From contig CBDIHP010000034.1 of assembly GCA_965279195.1 (NCBI GenBank), positions 1 to 64,000 on the forward strand: a DNA stretch of 64,000 bases, in the 5' to 3' direction. Shown in pieces: positions 50,801 through 57,999 of this stretch. The notes beneath the pieces were generated by a model. It had not been told where the DNA came from, made no database searches, and saw only the letters and a list, made by a program, of their open reading frames with translations. Position 1 is the first letter of the stretch; each line of letters begins with the position of its first letter. The position numbers and the translations under genes were made by a program. The stretch comes from CBDIHP01 sp965279195 (GTDB lineage: Bacteria; Planctomycetota; Planctomycetia; Isosphaerales; Isosphaeraceae).

Positions 50801-51160
50801 TCATCGCCTCGTGGGGCGTTGCGGGGGGGCGGCGGCTTGCGGGGGTTTCGACGGTTGCGCCTCGGAACTGACCTTCGCGGCCAGCCGCTCGCGGATCGTC
50901 TCGACCCGGAATGTGTTTACGTCGTTGAGCATGGCGTCGGCGGCCGAGAGGGCCACTTCGAGCTGGTCGCGGAACTCGCGGGCCCTGGCGAGTACCTCGA
51001 TCATGGCCGACGGGTGCAGGCCGATCGCCTGCCCGCACAGGTTCGACAGGCCCAGCAGCGGCCCGACCTTCGCGAACCCATCCATCCGGATCGGCCGCCC
51101 CGCCGCCCTCGCCGCCGCCTCGACGTAGGCCGGATAGCCGGGGAATTGAATGAAAGGCAT
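50801..51160 (-). CDS. Phage-like protein downstream of the capsid gene
   Basis: A 119-residue protein: MPFIQFPGYPAYVEAAARAA, then RAREFRDQLEVALSAADAML and a Pro/Ala-rich tail. It lies between the major capsid gene (with a family A repeat in the 281-bp gap) and the adaptor candidate. It could be a head-completion protein. No family recognised. Confidence 0.66.
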   Translation of the reverse strand: MPFIQFPGYPAYVEAAARAAGRPIRMDGFAKVGPLLGLSNLCGQAIGLHPSAMIEVLARAREFRDQLEVALSAADAMLNDVNTFRVETIRERLAAKVSSEAQPSKPPQAAAPPQRPTRR

Positions 51161-51227
51161 ATTTGCACCCTTGGCTGCATCGCCTTCTTCTCGACCGTCC
51201 GCGCCAGGCCTCGTCGTGGGCCGTCAA

Positions 51228-51410
51228 CGCTGGGCGTGGGTCTCCAGACCCCGCCCCTGCCACCGCCGCGCTCGACTACCAAACCGGGTCTCCAGACCCG
51301 TTCTTGGAACCCCCCGCGGGTCGGGGCAACGGATTACCGGGCCTGGAGACCCGCCCCTGCGGTACGGCTGCTCTGGGCAAGGGCGGGGTCGGGAGACCCG
51401 CGCCCGGCGC
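51228..51410. repeat. Intergenic inverted repeat, family A, copy 6, inside the phage-like block
   Basis: 183 bp in the gap between the capsid gene and the next gene, with arms CGCTGGGCGTGGGTCTCCAG and CGGGAGACCCGCGCCCGGCG. The interior includes CGGGTCTCCAGACCCG and CGGGCCTGGAGACCCG. It interrupts what would otherwise be a very compact operon. Confidence 0.9.
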
Positions 51411-51441
51411 CAGGGGGCCGCTCCGCTTCAATTATCAGCAA

Positions 51442-52584
51442 TCAACTCGCCGAGAACGCGGTGATGCCATCGACCCACGCGTGGTGCGCCTCGCTCTCGA
51501 CCTCGATGGCGCCCTCGGCGACCCAGTCGCCCTCGAAGGCGTCGCCGCGCGAGCCGCGGGGGTTCCAGAACTCGTTCCGCTTCATCCGCAGGCGGACCTC
51601 CGACGAGGTGAGGCAGATGGCGGTTGAGGGCTTCAGCAGCGGGGCCTCGATGATCGCCAGGCCGCCGAGGAACGGGGCCTCGAAGACGTCGATCGGCGTG
51701 CCGAAGACGTTCGAGCCGGCGTCGAGCCGCTGCACCGCCTGGCCCCAGGTCGCCAGGCCGGTCATGAAATTCGTCGAGACGAGCAGCACGTCGGGATTGC
51801 CGCCGCCGATCCGGCACTTCTCCAGCGTGTCGCGGATCAGGTCGGTCGGCTTGTAGGCCCCCGCGTTCACCGGGCTCGAGGTCGTGTTGGACTTGATGAG
51901 CGCCTTCAGGCCCTTCTGCTTCGGCCGGTTCGCGACGGCGGGATCCTCGCCGCGGCCGTAGTAGGACGAGTACTCCATGTCGTCCATCAGGTTCTGGAGC
52001 GCGTCCATGCGGGCCTGCTCGAACGGCGTTCGGTACCCGGCCGAGCCGAGGTAGCCGTGGCTGGCCTCCAGCGAGCCGCTCACCTGCACCGGGTGCTGCC
52101 AGGTCTGGCAGAACTGGTTCACGCCCGTCGGCTTGAACGCGACCGCGCTCTGGTTGACCTCGCCGCCGGTACGGCTGTTGGAGATCAGGCGGATCACGTC
52201 GTTCGCGGCGGCCGAGCCGGCGGTGGTCCCTTCCACGCCGCGACGCACGTTGATGCGATTATTCGTGGTGTCGGGGTCGGCGGTGATCTCGACCCGCTCG
52301 CCCGAGACCAGCTCCAGCACGTCGCCGACCATGAACGGGCTGGCGTCGACCAGGGTGATCTGCGCGTCGCCCGAGGCCACAGCCGCCGCGACCGTGGCCA
52401 CGCGGGCTCGGAAGGCCCGGTTCAGGATGGTGAACGTGGTCGAGCCCACCGGCACGCGCGGCGACCTCGTCACCAGCGGGCAACGGTTCACGAACCAGTT
52501 GGTCGAGACCACGCTGATGTCGTTGCGGACCGTCGCCTGGTTGTCGAACGACGACTGGATCCCCTGCAGGTAGGCATTCGGCAT
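51442..52584 (-). CDS. Major capsid protein (DUF5309-like, HK97-fold type)
   Basis: A 380-residue protein from ATG 52584 (MPNAYLQGIQSSFDNQATVR), GGAG upstream. The pattern matches major capsid proteins of the DUF5309/SU10-type group: early FVNRCPLVTRSPRVPVGSTT, then FCQTWQHPVQVSGSLEASHG, MDALQNLMDDMEYSSYYGRG, PKQKGLKALIKSNTTSSPVN and a C-terminal DVLLVSTNFMTGLATWGQAV followed by EAPLLKPSTAICLTSSEVRL. An upstream gene with scaffold-like features agrees. It is the best-supported structural gene after the terminase. Confidence 0.86.
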   Translation of the reverse strand: MPNAYLQGIQSSFDNQATVRNDISVVSTNWFVNRCPLVTRSPRVPVGSTTFTILNRAFRARVATVAAAVASGDAQITLVDASPFMVGDVLELVSGERVEITADPDTTNNRINVRRGVEGTTAGSAAANDVIRLISNSRTGGEVNQSAVAFKPTGVNQFCQTWQHPVQVSGSLEASHGYLGSAGYRTPFEQARMDALQNLMDDMEYSSYYGRGEDPAVANRPKQKGLKALIKSNTTSSPVNAGAYKPTDLIRDTLEKCRIGGGNPDVLLVSTNFMTGLATWGQAVQRLDAGSNVFGTPIDVFEAPFLGGLAIIEAPLLKPSTAICLTSSEVRLRMKRNEFWNPRGSRGDAFEGDWVAEGAIEVESEAHHAWVDGITAFSAS

Positions 52585-52691
52585 GGAACGCAAACTCCGA
52601 TGAAGAAACGAACGGTGGAAGCAACTCTCACGTCAACGCGCTACGACTTCTGTCTTCATTCACCCATCACTCATCATTCCTCACCCATGTC

Positions 52692-53225
52692 TCACCTCCT
52701 GCGACCCCAGCCGCCGGGGTTGTCCGGGCCCGAGGTCCGCCAGCGTTCGAGGATGGCGTCGCCGAGGGTCCGCGGCGGCTGGGCCTTGCCGATCGAGGAG
52801 CCGGGTGTGGACGACCGGCCCGCGCCGGGGAGGCCGGTGCCGCCCCGGGTCGAGGGGGCGCGGAAGTGGGCGTAGTCGGGTCGATCGAGGAAGGCGTCGA
52901 TGGATTCGGCCACGCCCCGGCCGTCGGGGCTGACCACGATCAGGCGGTCCCCCTCGGGCACGACGTCGAACTCCTCGCGCCAGAGCTTGATCAACTGCCC
53001 GGCCGCCCCGGCCACGAGCGGCTTGCCGAGCAGGGCCTTGGCGATCTCGCGATCGCGGACGGCCTCCCTCAGCTCCCGCTCCAGCTCGGCGACCCGCCGG
53101 GCCTGGTTGCTGGATTCGAGTGCAGGCACCGGCTCGATCGCGGCCGGGGGCGATGCCGGCGTTTCAGGGGGTGGCGTCGGGTCTCCCTCGGCCTGGGGAA
53201 TGTCCGGTTCTGGTTCCGTCGTCAT
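52692..53225 (-). CDS. Scaffold-like protein upstream of the capsid gene
   Basis: A 177-residue protein with a Pro/Glu-rich start (TTEPEPDIPQAEGDPTPPPE), a coiled-coil segment RRVAELERELREAVRDREIA, a small domain GQLIKLWREEFDVVPEGDRL with IVVSPDGRGVAESIDAFL, and a Gly/Arg-rich C-terminus. The acidic N-terminus, coiled coil and position between portal and capsid genes are typical of scaffold proteins. Sequence similarity to a named family is not evident. Confidence 0.75.
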   Translation of the reverse strand: MTTEPEPDIPQAEGDPTPPPETPASPPAAIEPVPALESSNQARRVAELERELREAVRDREIAKALLGKPLVAGAAGQLIKLWREEFDVVPEGDRLIVVSPDGRGVAESIDAFLDRPDYAHFRAPSTRGGTGLPGAGRSSTPGSSIGKAQPPRTLGDAILERWRTSGPDNPGGWGRRR

Positions 53226-53270
53226 GGTGATTCATCCGTCTGGTCCGATTCGGAGGTGTCTTCGCGTGGA

Positions 53271-53381
53271 TCAACGGCGACGGATGAGCCCGAGCAGCAT
53301 CGGCACCAGGATCTCCGTCAGGAATAGCAGGGCGAACAGCCCCACTCCCGTCGCCGCACACATCGGCACGATCCAATCCAA
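53271..53381 (-). CDS. Very small membrane protein
   Basis: A 36-residue peptide from TTG 53381, with GAGGAA 7 nt upstream, made mostly of one transmembrane segment (MCAATGVGLFALLFLTEILV) and ending in RRR. A longer frame reaching 53474 is open but lacks a ribosome site. The promoter-like motif at 53417-53452 stands 35 bp upstream. It could be a holin-like or accessory peptide; no lysin gene is seen nearby. Confidence 0.55.
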   Translation of the reverse strand: MDWIVPMCAATGVGLFALLFLTEILVPMLLGLIRRR

Positions 53382-53416
53382 GGGAAGGTTCCTCGCGTCA
53401 GGTGTTGATCGCGTCC

Positions 53417-53452
53417 TTAACCCTATGCAGGTCTCGGGGGTCACTTTTCTGC
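53417..53452 (-). promoter_or_regulatory. Promoter-like phage motif, copy 2
   Basis: On the minus strand it reads GCAGAAAAGTGA, 13 unrelated bases, then CATAGGGTTAA. The same two halves with the same spacing occur at 57655-57690 before the HTH gene. It lies 35 bp upstream of the small membrane protein and is the probable promoter, or the binding site of a regulator, for the capsid genes. Confidence 0.6.
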
Positions 53453-53557
53453 GGGGTCGGACGGCGTAAGGCACTGTCGGAATGGGGTTAGGAAGAATTC
53501 GAGGAGGTCATTTTTCGCCTCACACCGGCGAGAATTGGAGCTGGCCGCAGGGCGTTT

Positions 53558-53776
53558 GCGCTGGGCGCGGGTCTCCAGACCCCGCCCCAACATCCGCCGC
53601 GAGGTACCACGAAACCGGGTCTCCAGACCCGTTCCATTCCACAAGAAGCAGCGGGTCTGGAGACCCGGTTCGCTGGTCCGCTTCGATCAAGGCAAGGGCG
53701 GGGTCTGGAGACCCTCGCCCAGCGCTTCCGACCCGCGCCCGGCGCTTTCGTCGGTCGCTCAGCGCCTCCGTCGTGC
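53558..53776. repeat. Intergenic inverted repeat, family A, copy 7, inside the phage-like block
   Basis: The core is 53558-53725, with arms GCGCTGGGCGCGGGTCTCC and GGGTCTGGAGACCCTCGCCC and the inner pair CGGGTCTCCAGACCCG / CGGGTCTGGAGACCCG. TTCCGACCCGCGCCCGGCG-type units extend it to about 53776. It fills the gap between the portal gene and the promoter-like motif. Confidence 0.9.
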
Positions 53777-53796
53777 GCCCACGCGGGATCATCGAA

Positions 53797-55317
53797 TCAA
53801 ACGGATCGACACTGAAGAAACCCGTGGATCTCTTCGTCACAACGCGCGTACTGGACGTCGCCCAGGCCGGGGAGGCACAGGCGCACCAGGCGGCTGAGGA
53901 GCAGGGCCTCGGTGATGGGGAGGCGGCCCGAGGCGCCGGCGATGGCCTGGAAGCTCGACGCGGCGGCGGCCAGGTCGGCGGCGGTGAAGAGGTCGAATTC
54001 GGTCGGATAGTCGATCTCGATGGGCTCGTCATGGTGCGGATCCGGGCCGTGGCCCAGCACCAGCAACGCCAGCTCGGCGATGCGCTCCTCCGCCCGGGCG
54101 AGGATCTTGGCGATCTTCGCCAGGCGGTTGTTGCCGTCGGCGTGGTCGAGCATCTTCGAGACGCCCGACTGGCTCACGGTGGAGCCCGTCGGCTTCACGA
54201 GCGCGGCGTCGCGGTCGACGTCCTCGCGGAGATCGGCCTTGTTCTTGCGGATCGAGTCCGCCCCGTCCTTGGGGAACTGCACGACGTCGAACCCCTCGTA
54301 GCTCGTCGAGGTCCCGCTGACGTTCTTCTTCTTGGGCAACAGCCAGTTCGGGCCGATCGGGATGGACCCGTCGGCATCGATGAAATCCTCGGGGCCCTGG
54401 AGCAGCGGGTGGGCCTGCGTGGTGTCGGAGAGGATCAGCTCGGAGTCGCGGTTGTAATACTCGCGCTGACGCTCGGCGATCCCTTCATATCGCGATTGCC
54501 CGATGTTCCGGCACCGCGGCTTCCGCCGGTCGAAGACCCGCACGATCGGCACCCGGCCGTAGCCGTGCGGCATCGATTCGAGCACGGTGCCGTCGGCGTC
54601 GTACAGCGTCGAGCCCTCGGCCGTCCAGTGCCGGTAGCGCGGCTCGACCCCGACCTCGTTCTCGGTCGGTTCGAGGATGAGGCATTCGTCGTAGCGCTGG
54701 CCGGTCGGGTCGAGCCGCCACCAGAGCATGTTCTCGGGGAGGATCACCGACGCCACGCAGCGGTCCAGGCCGAGGCTCTGCACGTCGGCGAGCGTCGAGA
54801 CGTCGGCCCCTTCGGGCGCGACCGGGTGGTCGAACACCAGGTCGAGCTGCCCGAGCGCGAGGAGCAGGGGGGCGACCGTCTCGGCCATCCACTGGTCGAT
54901 CGACGTGCCGACGCCGTCGACGTCGGACCACCACGCTCGCAGGCGATCGGGCCCGACGCGCCTCACCTCGCGGGAGTAGATCCGCGACAGGTGCGTGTCG
55001 ATCACCTCGGGGACGAACGTGGGGACCGGGGTGCGGGCGCGCCTCAGTTCGAAGTCGTCGTCGGTGGATTGCCCGGCGGCGTCGGTGCCGGGGAACCCGC
55101 CGCCGGCGGGGGGGACGAACTCGCGCGGGTCGGGATACTCGCGCTTGTGACGGATCAGGTTGCGCACGGGCATCCCGCGCGGGTCGTAGCCGTAGACCGC
55201 CTGGCGGTAGCGCTCGCCCCCTTCGAGCGAGTCGAGCAGCCAGCGCCAGCGGAGGTGGTGCTCGGCCCATTCGGGGTGCCGGCGGCGGATCAGATCCAGA
55301 TTCGCTCGATTGGCCAT
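53797..55317 (-). CDS. Phage portal protein
   Basis: A 506-residue portal-type protein. Typical features are the N-terminal basic helix (NLDLIRRRHPEWAEHHLRWR), a central beta region RYRHWTAEGSTLYDADGTVL and VPIVRVFDRRK, the long portal helix IAERQREYYNRDSELILSDT with QAHPLLQGP, then DVVQFPKDGADSIRKNKADL and a C-terminal helical crown. This layout follows the DUF4055/SPP1-like group. Its ATG overlaps the terminase stop by one base, so the two are coupled. Confidence 0.85.
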   Translation of the reverse strand: MANRANLDLIRRRHPEWAEHHLRWRWLLDSLEGGERYRQAVYGYDPRGMPVRNLIRHKREYPDPREFVPPAGGGFPGTDAAGQSTDDDFELRRARTPVPTFVPEVIDTHLSRIYSREVRRVGPDRLRAWWSDVDGVGTSIDQWMAETVAPLLLALGQLDLVFDHPVAPEGADVSTLADVQSLGLDRCVASVILPENMLWWRLDPTGQRYDECLILEPTENEVGVEPRYRHWTAEGSTLYDADGTVLESMPHGYGRVPIVRVFDRRKPRCRNIGQSRYEGIAERQREYYNRDSELILSDTTQAHPLLQGPEDFIDADGSIPIGPNWLLPKKKNVSGTSTSYEGFDVVQFPKDGADSIRKNKADLREDVDRDAALVKPTGSTVSQSGVSKMLDHADGNNRLAKIAKILARAEERIAELALLVLGHGPDPHHDEPIEIDYPTEFDLFTAADLAAAASSFQAIAGASGRLPITEALLLSRLVRLCLPGLGDVQYARCDEEIHGFLQCRSV

Positions 55318-56909
55318 CAGAGAACCTTTCTGCCTGGGACGCGAGCCTTGGGCGAGCCGGGGGCCAGGCGGCCCTGCGGATACATCGCCAGGATGCCCCC
55401 GCGCAAGGCATCGATCATGTCTTCAAACGGGTGCTGCGGGTCGAGCGGCCGGTCCTCGAACTGCCCCCCGCGCTTCAGCCGGCGATAGTTCTGGAACGCC
55501 TCGATCAGCCACTTGCAGCGTTCGTGGATCTTCAGCCTCGGCGGCCCCTGCGCGGGCCTGACGAACGATTCCAGCAGCGCCAGGCTGTCGGCCACCCGCG
55601 ACCCCGGCCAGTACGACGCGGACTCGATCCCGCCCCGCTTGTATTCGTCCAGCACCGCGCTGCCGGTTGACGACCGCGCCCGGGTCGCCGGATCGAGGAA
55701 GATCTCCCGGATCCGCCGCTGCTTGAAGAGGTCTTCCTGCCGTTTCAGGATGTCCCGCGCGTTCTGCTCCGCCGTCGAGCCGGAGGAGAGGAAATCGTCG
55801 AGGACGATCACCTCGTCGTTGCCGGGATCGTTGGCGTCGTGCCGGTGCTGGAAGTACACCGCGCCCGTGGTCACGCCGGGGTCGATCGCCAGGTACGTCG
55901 GGAGCATCGGGTCGAGCTCGATCGCGCCCGAGACGTGCTCGGCCAGCGAGAAGGTGGGGAACCAGAGCGCATCGGCCCGGGGGCCCTTGCAGAGGTAGTC
56001 GGCCTCGAACACGCCCTTGCCGGCGAGCTTGATCTTCTGGATCAACGCATCAATTGAGTAATGTCCGTTCGATCGCTTCGCCTTGGGCGTGTCGCCGTCG
56101 CGGACGTCGTGGCAGTAGGGCTGGAGGACGCACTCGTGGCAGTTCTCGAGCCGTTCGCCCGAGCGGGAGTCGGGGCAGCGTTCGAGCACTTCGAAGACGC
56201 AGGTGGTGTAGATCGGGAAATGGCCCTGGTTGCCGCGGTCGATCAGCTTCGAGATCGGCCCGTGCGGCCGGTGCCAGGTGGAGGTCATCACGATCGACGC
56301 GTCCATCCCATGCCGGGCCATGCACATGCCGATGGCGGCGTCGCGGATCTCGACGTCGATCTCGTCGACCTCGTCGAGCTTGAGGCTGGCGACGTGCGGG
56401 CCGCGGACGCTCCGGCTCGACGCCGCGAGGATGGCCACGTCGGAGCCGTTCTCGTACAGGGCCTGCTCCTTGCGGAGTTCCTTGAGCCCGGCCGGTTGGT
56501 CCGGGTCGCCCGCCGAGGGCAGGCGGTCGGCGATGTCGCGGAGCGCGTGGTAGATCTGCGAGGACTGGGCCTTGCTGCCTCCCAGGATACGGGTGCTCAA
56601 GTTGGGATGTCTCAGGCTGGCGATGTGAGTGTCCAGCGCCGAGAGGTACGACTTGCCGCTGCCACGCGCCCCGATGATCAGGGCGGCCTGCGGGCGATCG
56701 AAGTGGATGGCCTGGAACCAGTCCCACGGGGCGCTATGGCCCTCGCAGACGGGGATGTCGGGGATGTTCAGGCCGGCATAGGTTCGGATCCAGTCCCGGA
56801 GGGCACCGGGCTCCTCGGGGGGTGGCGGGATGTCAAGGATTTCGGGCTGTTGCGGGGCGGCCGGATCGGGACCCGGCACGCTATCCGCCTTGCGGCGCTT
56901 TCTCGTCAT
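55317..56909 (-). CDS. terL: Terminase large subunit
   Basis: A 530-residue DNA-packaging ATPase/nuclease. Walker A GARGSGKS is at 80-87, Walker B LKLDE at 176-180 and a coupling Ser/Thr motif IVMTSTWH about 206-213. The C-terminal RNase H-like nuclease shows YLAIDPGVT (Asp343), EIFLDPATR (Asp406) and a final acidic PFEDMIDAL near 500. Between the two domains Cys245, Cys257, Cys260 and Cys266 form a likely metal-binding insert. The ATG at 56909 is preceded only by a weak ribosome site. This is the strongest evidence that the block is phage-derived. Confidence 0.93.
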   Translation of the reverse strand: MTRKRRKADSVPGPDPAAPQQPEILDIPPPPEEPGALRDWIRTYAGLNIPDIPVCEGHSAPWDWFQAIHFDRPQAALIIGARGSGKSYLSALDTHIASLRHPNLSTRILGGSKAQSSQIYHALRDIADRLPSAGDPDQPAGLKELRKEQALYENGSDVAILAASSRSVRGPHVASLKLDEVDEIDVEIRDAAIGMCMARHGMDASIVMTSTWHRPHGPISKLIDRGNQGHFPIYTTCVFEVLERCPDSRSGERLENCHECVLQPYCHDVRDGDTPKAKRSNGHYSIDALIQKIKLAGKGVFEADYLCKGPRADALWFPTFSLAEHVSGAIELDPMLPTYLAIDPGVTTGAVYFQHRHDANDPGNDEVIVLDDFLSSGSTAEQNARDILKRQEDLFKQRRIREIFLDPATRARSSTGSAVLDEYKRGGIESASYWPGSRVADSLALLESFVRPAQGPPRLKIHERCKWLIEAFQNYRRLKRGGQFEDRPLDPQHPFEDMIDALRGGILAMYPQGRLAPGSPKARVPGRKVL

Positions 56910-57138
56910 GGCGCACGAAGGACTTTCGCGTTGGGACGGCGGTTACGCTGAACCGCCTGAACTCCAGGGACGCGGTGATGTTTGCGATGGATCCGGTGCC
57001 CGGACCCGGATCCCATGCGAGAGGTTGGCCGAGGGGTTCCGTCCTCGGAAACCCCGGATCGGACTCGGCTCGATGTGCGATGTCCGGCGTGGTTCGCAAG
57101 CGCGTTTCGCGGACGGAACCCACGGGGACCCTTCCGCT
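56910..57138. other. Gap upstream of terL
   Basis: No supported gene. A minus-strand frame (56881-57123) is GC-driven and lacks a ribosome site. The rest of the gap to 57373 is the family A repeat and its decayed extension. Confidence 0.4.
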
Positions 57139-57330
57139 GCGCTGGGCGCGGGTCTCCAGACCCCTGAACGAAGGGGACCGCCGGACCCGGTCTCCAGACC
57201 GGTTGAGGATCGGGCTTGGGACGGGTCTGGAGACCCGGTTTTGTGGTACGACGCGGCGGAGGCTGGGGCGGGGTCTGGAGACCCGCGCCCAGCGCTTCCG
57301 AGCCGCGCCCGGCGATTCCGACCTGCGCCA
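57139..57330. repeat. Intergenic inverted repeat, family A, copy 8, inside the phage-like block
   Basis: The core is 57139-57295, shortened in the middle, with arms GCGCTGGGCGCGGGTCTCC and GGAGACCCGCGCCCAGCGC; the inner arms GGTCTCCAGACCGG / CGGGTCTGGAGACCCG are partly decayed. CCGACCTGCGCC-like units extend it to about 57330. It separates terL from the HTH gene. Confidence 0.9.
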
Positions 57331-57373
57331 GGTGCTTATGGCGTTGGGTTGTGAGAGCGCGACCAGGATCCGG

Positions 57374-57616
57374 TCACTTCGGCTCCGGGAACTTCTCGGC
57401 CCATTCCTTGAGGATCACGCTGACCCGGGAACGGGGGAGGTCGAACACGTCGGCGAGGATGCGCTGGGAGAGGCCCGCGCGGTGGGCGAGGAACATGGCG
57501 AGGTCGCGTCGGAACCGCCAGCGTTGCGCGATCGTCCGGGGCTCGTCCGAACTCGCACGGAAGGCGGCGGTGACGCGAGCATGGGGTCGATGCTGGGCGG
57601 ACGGGATGGTGGACAT
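57374..57616 (-). CDS. Small HTH protein, possible small terminase or regulator
   Basis: An 80-residue protein from ATG 57616 (GAGGAGG about 16 nt upstream). The C-terminal half is a helix-turn-helix: DLAMFLAHRAGLSQRILADV followed by FDLPRSRVSVILKEWAE. It is the first gene of the minus-strand block, 465 bp before terL, where a small terminase subunit is often encoded, but a regulator is equally possible. The promoter-like motif at 57655-57690 lies 39 bp upstream. A longer frame upstream to 57952 is open but has no better start. Confidence 0.7.
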   Translation of the reverse strand: MSTIPSAQHRPHARVTAAFRASSDEPRTIAQRWRFRRDLAMFLAHRAGLSQRILADVFDLPRSRVSVILKEWAEKFPEPK

Positions 57617-57654
57617 GGCGGCCGTGAACTCCTCCTCAAGGTTGAGCGCGGCGT

Positions 57655-57690
57655 TTAACCCTATGGATGGGCCCGCGCTCACTTTTTTGC
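57655..57690 (-). promoter_or_regulatory. Promoter-like phage motif, copy 1
   Basis: On the minus strand it reads GCAAAAAAGTGA, 13 bases, then CATAGGGTTAA, ending 39 bp before the HTH gene. It matches the copy at 53417-53452 in both halves and in spacing; the intervening bases are unrelated, which is expected for a functional bipartite site rather than a duplication. Confidence 0.6.
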
Positions 57691-57747
57691 CCGATGACTT
57701 CGACATAATCCAAGCCGTGCAACACGTTACGAAATGTTCCGCCGGCC

Positions 57748-57782
57748 CCTTTGGGGTGCGGGAGCGGAGCTGCCGCTTCCCC
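57748..57782. repeat. Single arm of a family B repeat
   Basis: CCTTTGGGGTGCGGGAGCGG and the following AGCTGCCGCTTCC match the left arm of the 9470 copy. No right arm is present before the next gene starts at 58000; the rest of the 383-bp gap holds nothing else recognised. Confidence 0.65.
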
Positions 57783-57999
57783 CCGACGCGACCGAACTCG
57801 GGCTCATCCCGAAGAACTATGCGTCGATCTCGCGTGTCGCGACCTCCCGGATCCGCAATCTTTTTCCACCCGGCAAACTCAATGGCGATACGACCGCTAC
57901 GACCGCTCTTCATCGAGAACTCACTGTCGCCGGCGCGGCGATTCGCTACCATCGTGCATTCGGTCCGTGTCCGTGTTGGTTCACGTGAGGGTGGTGAGC

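Noticed and set aside
35958..57616. Contractile injection system
   Set aside because: No sheath, no AAA+ ClpV-like ATPase and no spike/PAAR gene is visible, while terminase, portal and capsid genes show it is a DNA-packaging particle.
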